Assembly (NCBI RefSeq): GCF_900156825.1
Contig: NZ_FTOV01000001.1
Span: forward strand, 620,001-684,000
Direction of reading: 5' to 3'
Length of the DNA stretch: 64,000 nt
From: Chryseobacterium gambrini
Lineage (GTDB): Bacteria; Bacteroidota; Bacteroidia; Flavobacteriales; Weeksellaceae
Shown: piece after piece, positions 44,237-53,088 of the stretch
Layout: every line of letters begins with the position of its first letter
Position numbering within the stretch: position 1 is the first letter of the stretch
Notes under the pieces: generated by a model
Databases searched by the model: none
The model's input: only the letters and a program-made list of their open reading frames with translations
What the model was told of the DNA's origin: nothing
Position numbers and translations under genes: made by a program

Positions 44237-46296
44237 ATCAGACAGAAAAACCTCAGCAAAAGAAAGATGTAATCATCGTAGGAACAGGAATCGCCGGATC
44301 TTTGATTGCCAAACTTTTAACAGATCACGTTTTTGATGCCGATGCAAAAAAAATGATCCACCGTTCCGAAACGGACGACTCCAAAACGTATAAAGAACTA
44401 TCGATTCTGATGTATGAAGCGGGGCTTGAAGCCGGAATAGAACTCGATTCTGCCACTTCAATGGTTACTTACAACGATTACATCCGTAAGTTTTACATAG
44501 AAGAAGCCAAAGTTCCGAATTCACCGTATCCGAATCTGAAACAGGCTCCCTCTCCGAATGTTCTGGATATAGAACCGATTGTTCCGCCGTTTCCGGATAA
44601 AAAAGGTTATCTGGTACAGTTTGGTCCGATGCCTTTTGCAAGTGATGCCATTCGTGTAGGAGGCGGAACCACACTTCACTGGCTCGGAACTACCCCAAGA
44701 ATGCTTCCGAACGATTTCAGACTGAAAGAACAATACGGCAGAGCCGTGGACTGGCCGATTGATTATGAGACATTAAAGCCTTATTATGAAATGGCGGAAT
44801 TTGAGATCGGTGTTTCCGGAAACGTTGCAGCGCAGGAATATCCTATTAAGGAAAGTATGGAAGAATACTACGGTAAAAATTATGTTTTTCCGATGGAAGA
44901 AATTCCGCAGAGTTATATGGATCATCAGATTATTAACGGATTGACAGGAACTTCGGTTCAGCTTAACTTTGAAGAATATCCGATAATGCTTGTTCCGTCT
45001 CCGCAGGGAAGAAATTCTACCCCGAATATTGCTTACGGAACATCCAAAATAGTGAAAGCTGAAGCTTCTGAATCCGGATATACTTTAACTTTAAAAAATA
45101 TTGAAAGCGAAGAATACAAAGCTTTAGGAGCAGTATGGAATCCTTATATGGGAGAACGTTGTGAAGGAAATGCATCCTGCGTTCCGATCTGTCCCGTTCA
45201 GGCAAAATACAACGCTCTGAAAACGCTGAAAAAAGCTTTATATAAAGTTAATAAAAACCAGAATCTTCAGAGAAATCATAATATTCAGGTTCAGGCACAA
45301 AGCGTGGTGTACAAACTGAGTGTAGATGTGGCAGATCAGGAAAAAATCTCTAAAGTTCACATCCGAAGATATATTTCAAGAGAGAAAACAGAGTTTGTAG
45401 AAGAGGTTATTGATACGAACGAAACGATCGTTATTCTTGCTGCCAATGCTTTTGAAAACCCGAAAATTCTTTTAAATTCAAAATACACTGTTTTTGAAAA
45501 CGGACAAAATGTTGAAAAAACCGTTGCCAACAGAAGCGATCAGGTAGGAAGAAACCTGATGGATCATATGGTAATGCTTACTTGGGGATTATTCCCGGAT
45601 CCTGTTTATTCTTACAGAGGTCCCGGTTCCACAACCAATATTTCGTCTTTCCGTGACGGAAATTTCAGAAGCGAATTTTCTGCTTGGATCTCTCCTCTTG
45701 ACAACTGGGGATGGAGCTGGCCGGCTTCTTCTCCGGGATCAGACCTTTCAGAGTTTTTAAATGACGGACTTTTTGGAGAAGAACTGAAAGAGGCATTAAC
45801 GCACAGACTTTCCAGACAGGTGCTTTTCCATTTTGAGATCGAGCAGCTTCCGAATCCGGATAACCGTGTAACGATTAACGACCAATATCTCGATGTATTG
45901 GGAATTCCGCGTCCTGTTATTAATTACGGACTTACAGAATACGAAATGAGAGCAATGGAACAGGCAAAATTAGCTTCAGACCAAATGTTTGCAAGACTGG
46001 GTATTGAAGATTTCACCAAATACAATGCGACAGACAATAATACTTTTGTATATAATAATGTAAGATATTCTTATAACGGAGCCGGACATATTGTAGGAAC
46101 CCACAGAATGGGCGACAATCCGGACGATTCTGTAACGAACAGCTATTGCAAATCGTGGGATCATCCGAATCTATACATTGTAGGAGCCGGAAATATGACA
46201 ACTTTGGGAACTTCCAACCCTACTCTTACTTTATCCGCATTCACCATCCGTTCCGTAGAATCTATTCTGAAAGATCTGGAAAACATATTAAAATAG
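44233..46296 (+). CDS. GMC family FAD-dependent oxidoreductase, large subunit
   Basis: 687 residues from the ATG at 44233, overlapping the previous stop by four bases. The FAD-binding start is DVIIVGTGIAGSL, followed by IRVGGGTTLHWLGTTPRML. A cysteine cluster (ERCEGNASCVPICPVQAKY) is typical of the sorbitol/gluconate dehydrogenase branch. The C-terminal GMC signature GAGHIVGTHRMG and NLYIVGAGNMTTLGTSNPT contain the active-site His and the Asn-Pro. It oxidises a hydroxyl group of an unknown substrate. The usual cytochrome c subunit is not encoded here; a ferritin-like protein follows 5 bases later. Confidence 0.9.
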   Translation: MNQTEKPQQKKDVIIVGTGIAGSLIAKLLTDHVFDADAKKMIHRSETDDSKTYKELSILMYEAGLEAGIELDSATSMVTYNDYIRKFYIEEAKVPNSPYPNLKQAPSPNVLDIEPIVPPFPDKKGYLVQFGPMPFASDAIRVGGGTTLHWLGTTPRMLPNDFRLKEQYGRAVDWPIDYETLKPYYEMAEFEIGVSGNVAAQEYPIKESMEEYYGKNYVFPMEEIPQSYMDHQIINGLTGTSVQLNFEEYPIMLVPSPQGRNSTPNIAYGTSKIVKAEASESGYTLTLKNIESEEYKALGAVWNPYMGERCEGNASCVPICPVQAKYNALKTLKKALYKVNKNQNLQRNHNIQVQAQSVVYKLSVDVADQEKISKVHIRRYISREKTEFVEEVIDTNETIVILAANAFENPKILLNSKYTVFENGQNVEKTVANRSDQVGRNLMDHMVMLTWGLFPDPVYSYRGPGSTTNISSFRDGNFRSEFSAWISPLDNWGWSWPASSPGSDLSEFLNDGLFGEELKEALTHRLSRQVLFHFEIEQLPNPDNRVTINDQYLDVLGIPRPVINYGLTEYEMRAMEQAKLASDQMFARLGIEDFTKYNATDNNTFVYNNVRYSYNGAGHIVGTHRMGDNPDDSVTNSYCKSWDHPNLYIVGAGNMTTLGTSNPTLTLSAFTIRSVESILKDLENILK

Positions 46297-46301
46297 AAAA
46301 C

Positions 46302-47792
46302 ATGAGACAAAGACTAATCAATAAAACAGAACCTCAGGAAAACAGCAGCCTTCTAAGAAGTTCTTCAGATAAAAATACCATTGTAGACGAAGCCATTTCT
46401 TTACAGTCGTTATTATTCGACAACACAAACAGCAAAGAAAACTGGATTGAAGGAATAAAATACCACAGTAAAAACGTAACCAATCTTTTGCTTAATAACC
46501 AGATTGATGCGTTTAATGGGTATCTTAGATCACAATTTGGCGGTGAAGTTCCGGAAATTAATCCGACCGCAGATTTCTCCGGAGAAAAGGCGTTTCAGGT
46601 AAAAAAAGGATTAGAGAATCTGGACTATCGCCCGATTTTACAGGATTTGCTTCAGACTGCGATTTTAATCGAGCATTCCACAATTCCTCCGTATTTAACA
46701 GCTTTATATTCTATTAAAGACGGAACGAATATTCTTCCTTCACAGATCATCCGAAGTGTAGCGGTTGAAGAAATGCTTCACATGATTATGGTTTGCAACG
46801 TGATGAACGCAGTAAGCATTCAGCCTTCGGTAAACAGACCGCAGAATTATCCTAATTACCCGATGAAACTGCCATTGAATGTGGATTTCTACGTAGGTCT
46901 GGAGACGTTCTCATCCAACAGTATTGCAACCTTTATTGCTATCGAAAGTCCGAGTAATCCTTTGGTAAAAGCACCGAAATACGATTATGACGCACAACCG
47001 GAAGCCATGCTTTCAAGAGGTGCCGTTCAGGAAAATAATTTATGGACCTTGGAAAACATGAAGGATTTCATCATGAAAAATGTTCATACGATTGGAGAAT
47101 ATTATGACGTGGTGTTCTTTTACATTGTGGTGTTCCAGATCATCGCCTATTATAAAGCAAACGGAAAACTACCGCAGACTTTTGAAGAATTAAATAAAGG
47201 CGGAATTTTTACCGGAGATCCCGCGAAACAGATCCGTCCGGAACAATACTATGGAAGCGGTGGAAAATTGTATCCTGTTGATGCATTAGAAGGTGTTATT
47301 CTTGTTTTTCAGGAAATTAAGGGACAAGGAGAAGGCGCGGATGATTCTATTTTTGATGTAGATCCTTCACAGTTTGAGGAAGGTGCGGAACTGGCTCATT
47401 ATTTCAGATTTAAGGAAATTTTCCATGAACATTTTTATTTAGGGGGAGATTACAGACCGTTCACCGACGAAAACGGAATGATGCCTGTAACCACTCCACC
47501 GGTTGGAAAACCGCTTCCTGTTGACTGGAACGCAGCGTATCCGATGAAACCGAATCCTAAAATATCAGATTATCAATCGAATCCGCAGTTATTTGAACAG
47601 GGGAAACAATTTAATATTACGTATAAAAAGTTATTGGATGCGATTCAGGCTGCCGTAGAAGGACATTCTGAAGAACTGGCAAAATCCATCATGTATATGT
47701 ATGCATTAAAAGAGCAGGCAATCGGATTGATGAGTCAGCCATTGAATTCCCAATACAATGCAGGACCAACTTTTGAGTATCCTGCGAACTAA
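46302..47792 (+). CDS. Ferritin-like protein of the VioB/RebD iminophenylpyruvate-dimer-synthase type
   Basis: 496 residues from the ATG at 46302, 5 bases after the GMC stop; the open frame upstream lies inside the GMC gene. The ferritin-like domain (about 105-345) has a first metal ligand Glu124 in LIEHSTIPPYLTALYSIK and Glu156-Glu157-His160 in VAVEEMLHMIMV, the VioB/RebD-family pattern. A later FKEIFHEHFYLGG may add ligands. In violacein synthesis VioB couples two imines made by a flavin oxidase. Here it stands with a GMC dehydrogenase and near a LodA-like amine-producing oxidase. The reaction is unknown. Confidence 0.82.
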   Translation: MRQRLINKTEPQENSSLLRSSSDKNTIVDEAISLQSLLFDNTNSKENWIEGIKYHSKNVTNLLLNNQIDAFNGYLRSQFGGEVPEINPTADFSGEKAFQVKKGLENLDYRPILQDLLQTAILIEHSTIPPYLTALYSIKDGTNILPSQIIRSVAVEEMLHMIMVCNVMNAVSIQPSVNRPQNYPNYPMKLPLNVDFYVGLETFSSNSIATFIAIESPSNPLVKAPKYDYDAQPEAMLSRGAVQENNLWTLENMKDFIMKNVHTIGEYYDVVFFYIVVFQIIAYYKANGKLPQTFEELNKGGIFTGDPAKQIRPEQYYGSGGKLYPVDALEGVILVFQEIKGQGEGADDSIFDVDPSQFEEGAELAHYFRFKEIFHEHFYLGGDYRPFTDENGMMPVTTPPVGKPLPVDWNAAYPMKPNPKISDYQSNPQLFEQGKQFNITYKKLLDAIQAAVEGHSEELAKSIMYMYALKEQAIGLMSQPLNSQYNAGPTFEYPAN

Positions 47793-47804
47793 AAAATGAA
47801 AACA

Positions 47805-47833
47805 AAAAGCCCGTTTTTTATAAATGGGCTTTT
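47805..47833 (+). terminator. Terminator or attenuator inside the gene block
   Basis: The stem AAAAGCCC / GGGCTTTT has a T-rich loop and only a short T tail. It lies 13 bases after the ferritin-like gene and may reduce read-through to the next two genes. Confidence 0.65.
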
Positions 47834-47860
47834 CAATAAAATTTTAATAACCAATTTACC

Positions 47861-48667
47861 ATGAGCAATCAATTACCTCCAATTCCGAAAGGATTCGGAC
47901 TTCCCTTCTATTACGCAACACTTTATAATTTCGAAGTTGCCTTTCTTGTAGACCGCGAAAAAGTTTTAAAATACCTTGAAAATACAGGGCTTACCGCTTC
48001 GAATTTTGATGGAAAAGCCATTGTGAGTTTTAATTTTCAAAACTATACAGGACAATTTCCTAACGGAGCAAGCACAACTCAGGAAATAGAATTGAATATT
48101 GTCTGCTATCCTGAATCTCAAAAAGATACCGTTGCTTTTGTTACCGCAGAAGAATATCTGAGAGGTGAAGAACAAACGAAATTAATGGGACATAAACGCG
48201 TTCATGTTCCCTGCGATGCAGATATGGCGATACAAGCCGGAATAGAACTGTTCGGAGAGCCGAAATTCAAAACAACTTTTACCATCAATATTCCTTCCCT
48301 TAACGTTCCGGGACAAAATACATGGACAGTAACCTGCAACGATCCTGAAAACAGCGAAGAAACCATTTTCACCTGTAAAGCAGATGTCGCAGATCTTATT
48401 CCTGAAATGTCGGCTTTTTCGCCCATCACAGAATACGGGCAGAATGAAGGAAAACTGATTGGATGCCGTTGGAATATTCTGCAGCCTACCAATTTATATT
48501 TCTTAAATGCCGAAGAAAGCAGCAAGCGTGTAAGCATGGAATATGGAAACTCCGAACATCCGATGAAAAAAGATATGGAAATTCTTATTGGAGATACTCC
48601 GGCTTTCGCGGTAAGAACCAGCATGTCGGCTCCGGCAGCCATTCAGACAAGAGCATATTATATTTAA
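47861..48667 (+). CDS. Acetoacetate decarboxylase-like protein
   Basis: 268 residues, no signal peptide. The segment GIELFGEPKFKTTF (about 126-139) resembles the G-x-PK active-site region of the acetoacetate decarboxylase fold, where Lys forms a Schiff base; the order of beta strands before and after it also fits. ADC-like proteins can decarboxylate, dehydrate or condense oxo-acids. It is on the same strand as the GMC/ferritin genes behind a weak terminator, so probably functions with them. The match is moderate; a binding protein with the same fold is possible. Confidence 0.6.
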   Translation: MSNQLPPIPKGFGLPFYYATLYNFEVAFLVDREKVLKYLENTGLTASNFDGKAIVSFNFQNYTGQFPNGASTTQEIELNIVCYPESQKDTVAFVTAEEYLRGEEQTKLMGHKRVHVPCDADMAIQAGIELFGEPKFKTTFTINIPSLNVPGQNTWTVTCNDPENSEETIFTCKADVADLIPEMSAFSPITEYGQNEGKLIGCRWNILQPTNLYFLNAEESSKRVSMEYGNSEHPMKKDMEILIGDTPAFAVRTSMSAPAAIQTRAYYI

Positions 48668-48707
48668 TTAAACTAAAAACTAAAAATTAACCATAAAACC
48701 CATCATT

Positions 48708-49745
48708 ATGAATTTAGAAAGTAAAGTAAGAGGCTTAACTTTGGGAGCACAGGTTCTCCCGTTACACAAAGTTGAATCATCAGATTTGGGAGCTCTGGCT
48801 CCTCTTGTCGGCGTTTGGGAAAACATCCAGATTCCGGGAAGTGAGGCTCCTTCGGGCTGGAACACCATTTCCGTACCGGGACAGGATACGGGCTTTGTCT
48901 TTGAGGTGATCCCTTACACAGAAACTTTAACCTTTAATCCGGTAGTCGTACAGGCAGGAAACAGAGGTCCTGTTGTAAAAGGACAGCAGGTTGAGCAGCT
49001 AATTTTCGGATTATTGTATGAACAGCAGATTGTAAGCGCATGCGAAACGAGCTTCTGTAACGACAGGGGTTTTCCTAAAGGTTCAACCATACACGTAGAA
49101 ACAGGTTTGTTTTTAAACATTGGGCAACCGAACGGAGGTTATACGATTGCAAGAATGTCTACCATTCCTCACGGAAACTCTTTATTGGCTCTGGGAAGTT
49201 CTTTCGATACAGAAAACCCGGGAACAAGCTTTTTTGATCCTGCTTCATCCATTCCTACGATGCTGAACGGAGGACCAATTACTCAACTGGGATATTCGGA
49301 TCCCATCATTGGAAATCCTCAGTTTGCGGAATTTAATCAGGTAAATCCAAACGCTTTTCTTCAGTCTACTCTGGAAAGTCTGGTGGGTTCTACAGGAGGA
49401 GTAACCAACATGACGGTAATCGAGATGTCTACAAGCACTCCGGACGCTAACGGAGGAATTTTAAACATCCCTTTCATCCAGACGAATGTAAATGCGACCA
49501 AAATGGATGCTACCTTCTGGATTGAAGATATTACGGACAGTAATGGAAATGCAGATCAGATTCTTCAGTATTCCCAGACCATCAATCTTGTATTTCCGGC
49601 GACAGGTTCTGCACAGCCGATTAACTGGCCTCACGTAACGGTTAATACGATGAGAAAAAGACCGGAAACAGAGATGCAGTTCAGAAGCATGGACGAGAAT
49701 GAAGCATTTGATCCTACGGCAGGACTTACCCCAAGCGAAATTTAA
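48708..49745 (+). CDS. Putative beta-barrel (heme- or ligand-binding) protein
   Basis: 345 residues, no signal peptide, mostly beta. The start LAPLVGVWEN followed by TLTFNPVV and GLFLNIGQPNGGYTIARMST resembles the first strands of nitrobindin/THAP4-type heme-binding barrels, though the protein is about twice as long. The likeness is weak. Two close cysteines occur in SACETSFCNDRG. It ends the GMC gene block, 40 bases after the ADC-like gene, and a terminator follows. Real gene: sure. Heme or radical chemistry: guess. Confidence 0.6.
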   Translation: MNLESKVRGLTLGAQVLPLHKVESSDLGALAPLVGVWENIQIPGSEAPSGWNTISVPGQDTGFVFEVIPYTETLTFNPVVVQAGNRGPVVKGQQVEQLIFGLLYEQQIVSACETSFCNDRGFPKGSTIHVETGLFLNIGQPNGGYTIARMSTIPHGNSLLALGSSFDTENPGTSFFDPASSIPTMLNGGPITQLGYSDPIIGNPQFAEFNQVNPNAFLQSTLESLVGSTGGVTNMTVIEMSTSTPDANGGILNIPFIQTNVNATKMDATFWIEDITDSNGNADQILQYSQTINLVFPATGSAQPINWPHVTVNTMRKRPETEMQFRSMDENEAFDPTAGLTPSEI

Positions 49746-49765
49746 ATTTTGTCATTCCATAAAAG

Positions 49766-49795
49766 AACCTCCGGAGAAATCTGGAGGTTTTATTT
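49766..49795. terminator. Terminator between convergent genes
   Basis: AACCTCC pairs with GGAGGTT over a 10-base loop, then TTATTTTT. Confidence 0.75.
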
Positions 49796-49817
49796 TTACG
49801 CTGAGACAGCTTAATAA

Positions 49818-50279
49818 TTAAATGGTTAATCCATGTGTATTTTTCACCTGAGCCATCACAAAAGTACTATGCGTGCTTCCGATGGACGGAACGGCTCCGA
49901 GAATATTAAAAACAAAGTTCTGGTATTGTTTCATATCTTTTACATAGACTTTTAGCAGAAAATCAAAATCTCCGGAAATACTGTAACATTCTGCCACTTC
50001 TTCGATTTCCATAATTTCTCTTTCAAATTCTACCGCCAGATAACTGTCGTTGCTTTTTAATTTTAACTGGCAGTATACGGTAAATCCTAAATTAAGCTTT
50101 TCAGCATCCAGAATGGCGGCATATTTCTTTACATATCCTTCCTGTTCCAATCGTTTTACCCGTTCAAAAACAGGAGAAGGAGAAAGGTTAACTTCTTTTG
50201 CCAGTTCTTTCACCGTTAATTTTGCATCACTTTGGAGTAATCTGAGTAACTGTAAGTCTTTACTATCGAGATGTTCCAT
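49818..50279 (-). CDS. Lrp/AsnC-family transcriptional regulator
   Basis: 153 residues: an N-terminal winged HTH (about 6-50, KDLQLLRLLQSDAKLTVKEL, NLSPSPVFERVKRLE) and a C-terminal RAM ligand domain (about 65-145, with EVAECYSISGDFDFLLKVYV). Such regulators sense amino acids. It is convergent with the 43.8-49.7 kb gene block and about 10 kb from the LodA-like amino-acid oxidase, making it a reasonable candidate regulator of this locus, though no operator was identified. Confidence 0.92.
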   Translation of the reverse strand: MEHLDSKDLQLLRLLQSDAKLTVKELAKEVNLSPSPVFERVKRLEQEGYVKKYAAILDAEKLNLGFTVYCQLKLKSNDSYLAVEFEREIMEIEEVAECYSISGDFDFLLKVYVKDMKQYQNFVFNILGAVPSIGSTHSTFVMAQVKNTHGLTI

Positions 50280-50431
50280 AGAATATTATTCTTTTAGAGG
50301 TTATTATTTCTCCAAATATAAAGAATTATATTCTACATAATTACAATTTTAAAGTTTATTTTACTTAATTATACGATATTCATTGTTATTTTATTCTTAA
50401 TATCTATTTTTACTCAAACCAAACACCAAGA

Positions 50432-50528
50432 ATGAAGATACTGTTACAAAATATAATGACAACGACATACAAGTAAAAGGGAATATTTTATAGCGAGATC
50501 ACTCTGATTAGGGAGTGGTCTCGTTTTG
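50432..50528 (+). ncRNA. Candidate small transcript ending in a strong terminator
   Basis: The terminator stem CGAGATCACTC / GAGTGGTCTCG (50494-50523, one G-T pair) is followed by TTTT with no annotated gene before it on this strand. A 14-codon ORF, MKILLQNIMTTTYK, runs 50432-50476. It may be a small RNA or microprotein gene. Confidence 0.35.
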
Positions 50529-50639
50529 TAACCCTCTCTTTTTACTCTTTCAACCAATAAATATACATTTATCTGCTAATATTATAAAAAATATTTCAAT
50601 TAAAAATATACGTTTTTAGTTAAAATAATCTTAGGGACT

Positions 50640-50670
50640 ACAGTTGTACAAATCGTGCAACTGTTTTTTA
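50640..50670 (+). terminator. Second orphan terminator
   Basis: ACAGTTG pairs with CAACTGT, then T6. Again no gene lies directly upstream; only 110 A+T-rich bases separate it from the previous terminator. Confidence 0.6.
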
Positions 50671-51064
50671 TTTCGCCAATTCTAATAAAATTTCCCGCTT
50701 ATAAAGCTTCTCAGTACAGCTTTAAGGGAATTATCAAAATCATTAAGATACCTCACACATACTAAAATTTCGGTATTAAAAAGAATATTATTCTATGAAT
50801 AATTAAATTTTGTTAACATTAAAGAAATTTTCACTTTTTATAATTAAAAATTAAGATTAATTTACTTATTTATCACAAAATCACCACAAACACATCTATT
50901 GTCCATAAATTTATAAGAAAAATATAATATATATTTCTTTTTTATATTTTAAATATTCCATTTCCTGTTTAGAATTAAAAAAATGATATCCGGGAACTGT
51001 ACACAAAATGAAATTAAAGTTATCTCTGTAATTATTATTCACAGATTATATAAACTTTTAGCGC
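50671..51064. other. A+T-rich leader of the T9SS cargo gene
   Basis: Very A+T-rich; no ORF, hairpin or repeat that I can support. Confidence 0.4.
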
Positions 51065-53050
51065 ATGAAAAAAAGCTACTCATTTTTGTTAATTACTATT
51101 TTATCTTCATTTTCCAATCTCCTTTTTTCACAGACCTATCAGCTTACAGGAAATCCTGTTAACACCACTGGATGGACAATGGTAGCGCCTACTTCTGTGA
51201 ATACAGATTTTATCCAGTTAACTCCGGATACCAATAACCAGTCAGGTTCCATCCGTCTGAATCAGCCCATTAACCTGAAATACTGCGATAAATGGAGGAT
51301 AGAATTCGATTTTAGAATGGATTCTAACCAGACCGCAAATGGAGATGGCATTGCTTTCTGGTATCTTGCCAATCCTCCGGTAGCAAGTGTACTGGGTTCC
51401 GGTCTTGGCGTTTCTCAGAATGCAGTTGGATTTGTGGTAGGATTTGATACCTATAACAATACCACCACTGCCGTAATGAGCAAAGTTCACGTCGGTTACG
51501 GACAGATCGTCAATACAACAGACACCAACAATGTTGAATTTTTTAATGTTCCGGGAAGCTCTTTTCATTCTCCGGATATGAATACCACCCTTCCGTTTCA
51601 GGGAACGTCTTACAAACACGTAGAAGTGACCGCACAGGTAGATCCGGCAGCTCCGGCAAACTGGATTGTGAAAATTACCATCAACGGAAACCTCATCTGT
51701 AACCAGTCTTTTGCTCCTTCCGGAACTGCTGCTGCAATGACGGTCGGATATTTTGGTTTTTCGGCTTCCACAGGAGGAAACAGATCCAGACATTCCATTA
51801 AAAATGTAAAGGTTTATGTAGACAAGATCCCTTTATTACAGGGAGCTATTACGAAAAATATATGTCCGGATGTTACCGGAATGGCAACCGTGGATTTAAC
51901 TTCTTTAAATTCTCAGCTTACTACCAATCCGAATAACTATACTTTTGCCTATTATACAGGTGGCTCTCCTATCACCAATCCTACCAATTTTCAATACAGT
52001 GCAGATACCAATGTATCGGTGGTAATTAAAGATCCTTCACAGGTTCTTTGCGACAACAACGATGCTACGATTGCTTTAAAAGTTGCTCCTACCATTACCA
52101 CCAACGATGCTTCTTTGAGAACCTGCTTTCTGGAAAACAATCCGGCAACAGGATTATTCAATTTAACAACCGCTTCGGTAATCAGTACATCAGGTGTTAT
52201 TAAAAATTACTATCCGTCTTTAACCGACGCTGAAAATCAGACCAATGAAATTTCAGATCCTGTAAATTATATTGCGCCAAACGGAGTTGCATTCATCAGA
52301 GTAAGCAATTCTTTCGGCTGTTATGACATCGCAAAGGTGACTCTTGAAGTCATTCCGCCTGTATTTTCCAATGTTCTGGAAGATAAAATCATCTGTATGG
52401 AAGATAAAACAAACTTGGATGCAGGACCCGGATTTATAGGCTATTTATGGAGTACTGGAGCAACTACCCAGTCCATCAGTAATGTGGGCGTGGGAACATA
52501 TTGGGTAAAACTTAAAACAGGACAGTGCGTGGCATTGCAGGAAGTAAAAGTATATGCATCGGAACAGCCCGTGATTTCCAGTATTGATATTAATAATAAT
52601 GAAGTTACGGTTCATGCAATCGGTGGTACGATTCCTTATCAGTATTCATTGGACGGGATCAAATGGCAGGATTCTAACGAGTTTAAAAATATACCGAGAG
52701 GTGATATTAAAATTTTTGTAAAAGATGCCTATAACTGTGATCCTATTACCGTAAGTGTATTGGTTCCTAATCTAATCAATGTAATAACGCCAAATGGAGA
52801 TGGTGTGAATGATTTTATTGATTATTCTGCACTCGCCGGAAAACAAAATCTTGTTTTCAATATTTTTGACAGATACGGTGCGCAGATTCATAAAGCCGAC
52901 AAATCCAATAAATACAAATGGGACGGAACCGCAAACGGAAGAAAAATATCTACCGGAAACTACTGGTACTCCGTATCATGGAATGAAAATGACAAGAAAA
53001 ATACTCCTGTTAAATATTCAGGATGGATTCTTGTAAAAAACCGTGACTAA
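51065..53050 (+). CDS. T9SS cargo protein: L-type lectin domain and type B sorting domain
   Basis: 661 residues. A signal peptide (1-23, ending NLLFSQ) is followed by a legume-lectin-like domain (about 35-255, with WRIEFDFRMD, GDGIAFWYL and VGFDTYNN), then Ig-like regions. The C-terminal type B sorting domain of the gliding-motility CHU_C kind (about 575-661) has ITPNGDGVNDFIDY, NIFDRYGAQIHK, WDGTANGRKISTGNYWYSV. It is exported by T9SS and probably held on the cell surface, binding sugars. The gene at 53089 follows after 38 bases and carries the other sorting-domain class. Confidence 0.9.
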   Translation: MKKSYSFLLITILSSFSNLLFSQTYQLTGNPVNTTGWTMVAPTSVNTDFIQLTPDTNNQSGSIRLNQPINLKYCDKWRIEFDFRMDSNQTANGDGIAFWYLANPPVASVLGSGLGVSQNAVGFVVGFDTYNNTTTAVMSKVHVGYGQIVNTTDTNNVEFFNVPGSSFHSPDMNTTLPFQGTSYKHVEVTAQVDPAAPANWIVKITINGNLICNQSFAPSGTAAAMTVGYFGFSASTGGNRSRHSIKNVKVYVDKIPLLQGAITKNICPDVTGMATVDLTSLNSQLTTNPNNYTFAYYTGGSPITNPTNFQYSADTNVSVVIKDPSQVLCDNNDATIALKVAPTITTNDASLRTCFLENNPATGLFNLTTASVISTSGVIKNYYPSLTDAENQTNEISDPVNYIAPNGVAFIRVSNSFGCYDIAKVTLEVIPPVFSNVLEDKIICMEDKTNLDAGPGFIGYLWSTGATTQSISNVGVGTYWVKLKTGQCVALQEVKVYASEQPVISSIDINNNEVTVHAIGGTIPYQYSLDGIKWQDSNEFKNIPRGDIKIFVKDAYNCDPITVSVLVPNLINVITPNGDGVNDFIDYSALAGKQNLVFNIFDRYGAQIHKADKSNKYKWDGTANGRKISTGNYWYSVSWNENDKKNTPVKYSGWILVKNRD

Positions 53051-53088
53051 ATAATTTAAAACAAACATTACCTTATAATTTTTTTAGC

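Noticed and set aside
46146-46301. Longer N-terminus of the ferritin-like protein
   Set aside because: The extension lies inside the GMC gene and reads as its out-of-frame translation.
51242-51793. 183-codon minus-strand frame
   Set aside because: Lies wholly inside the lectin-domain gene on the other strand, with Ser/Arg-rich, unprotein-like composition.
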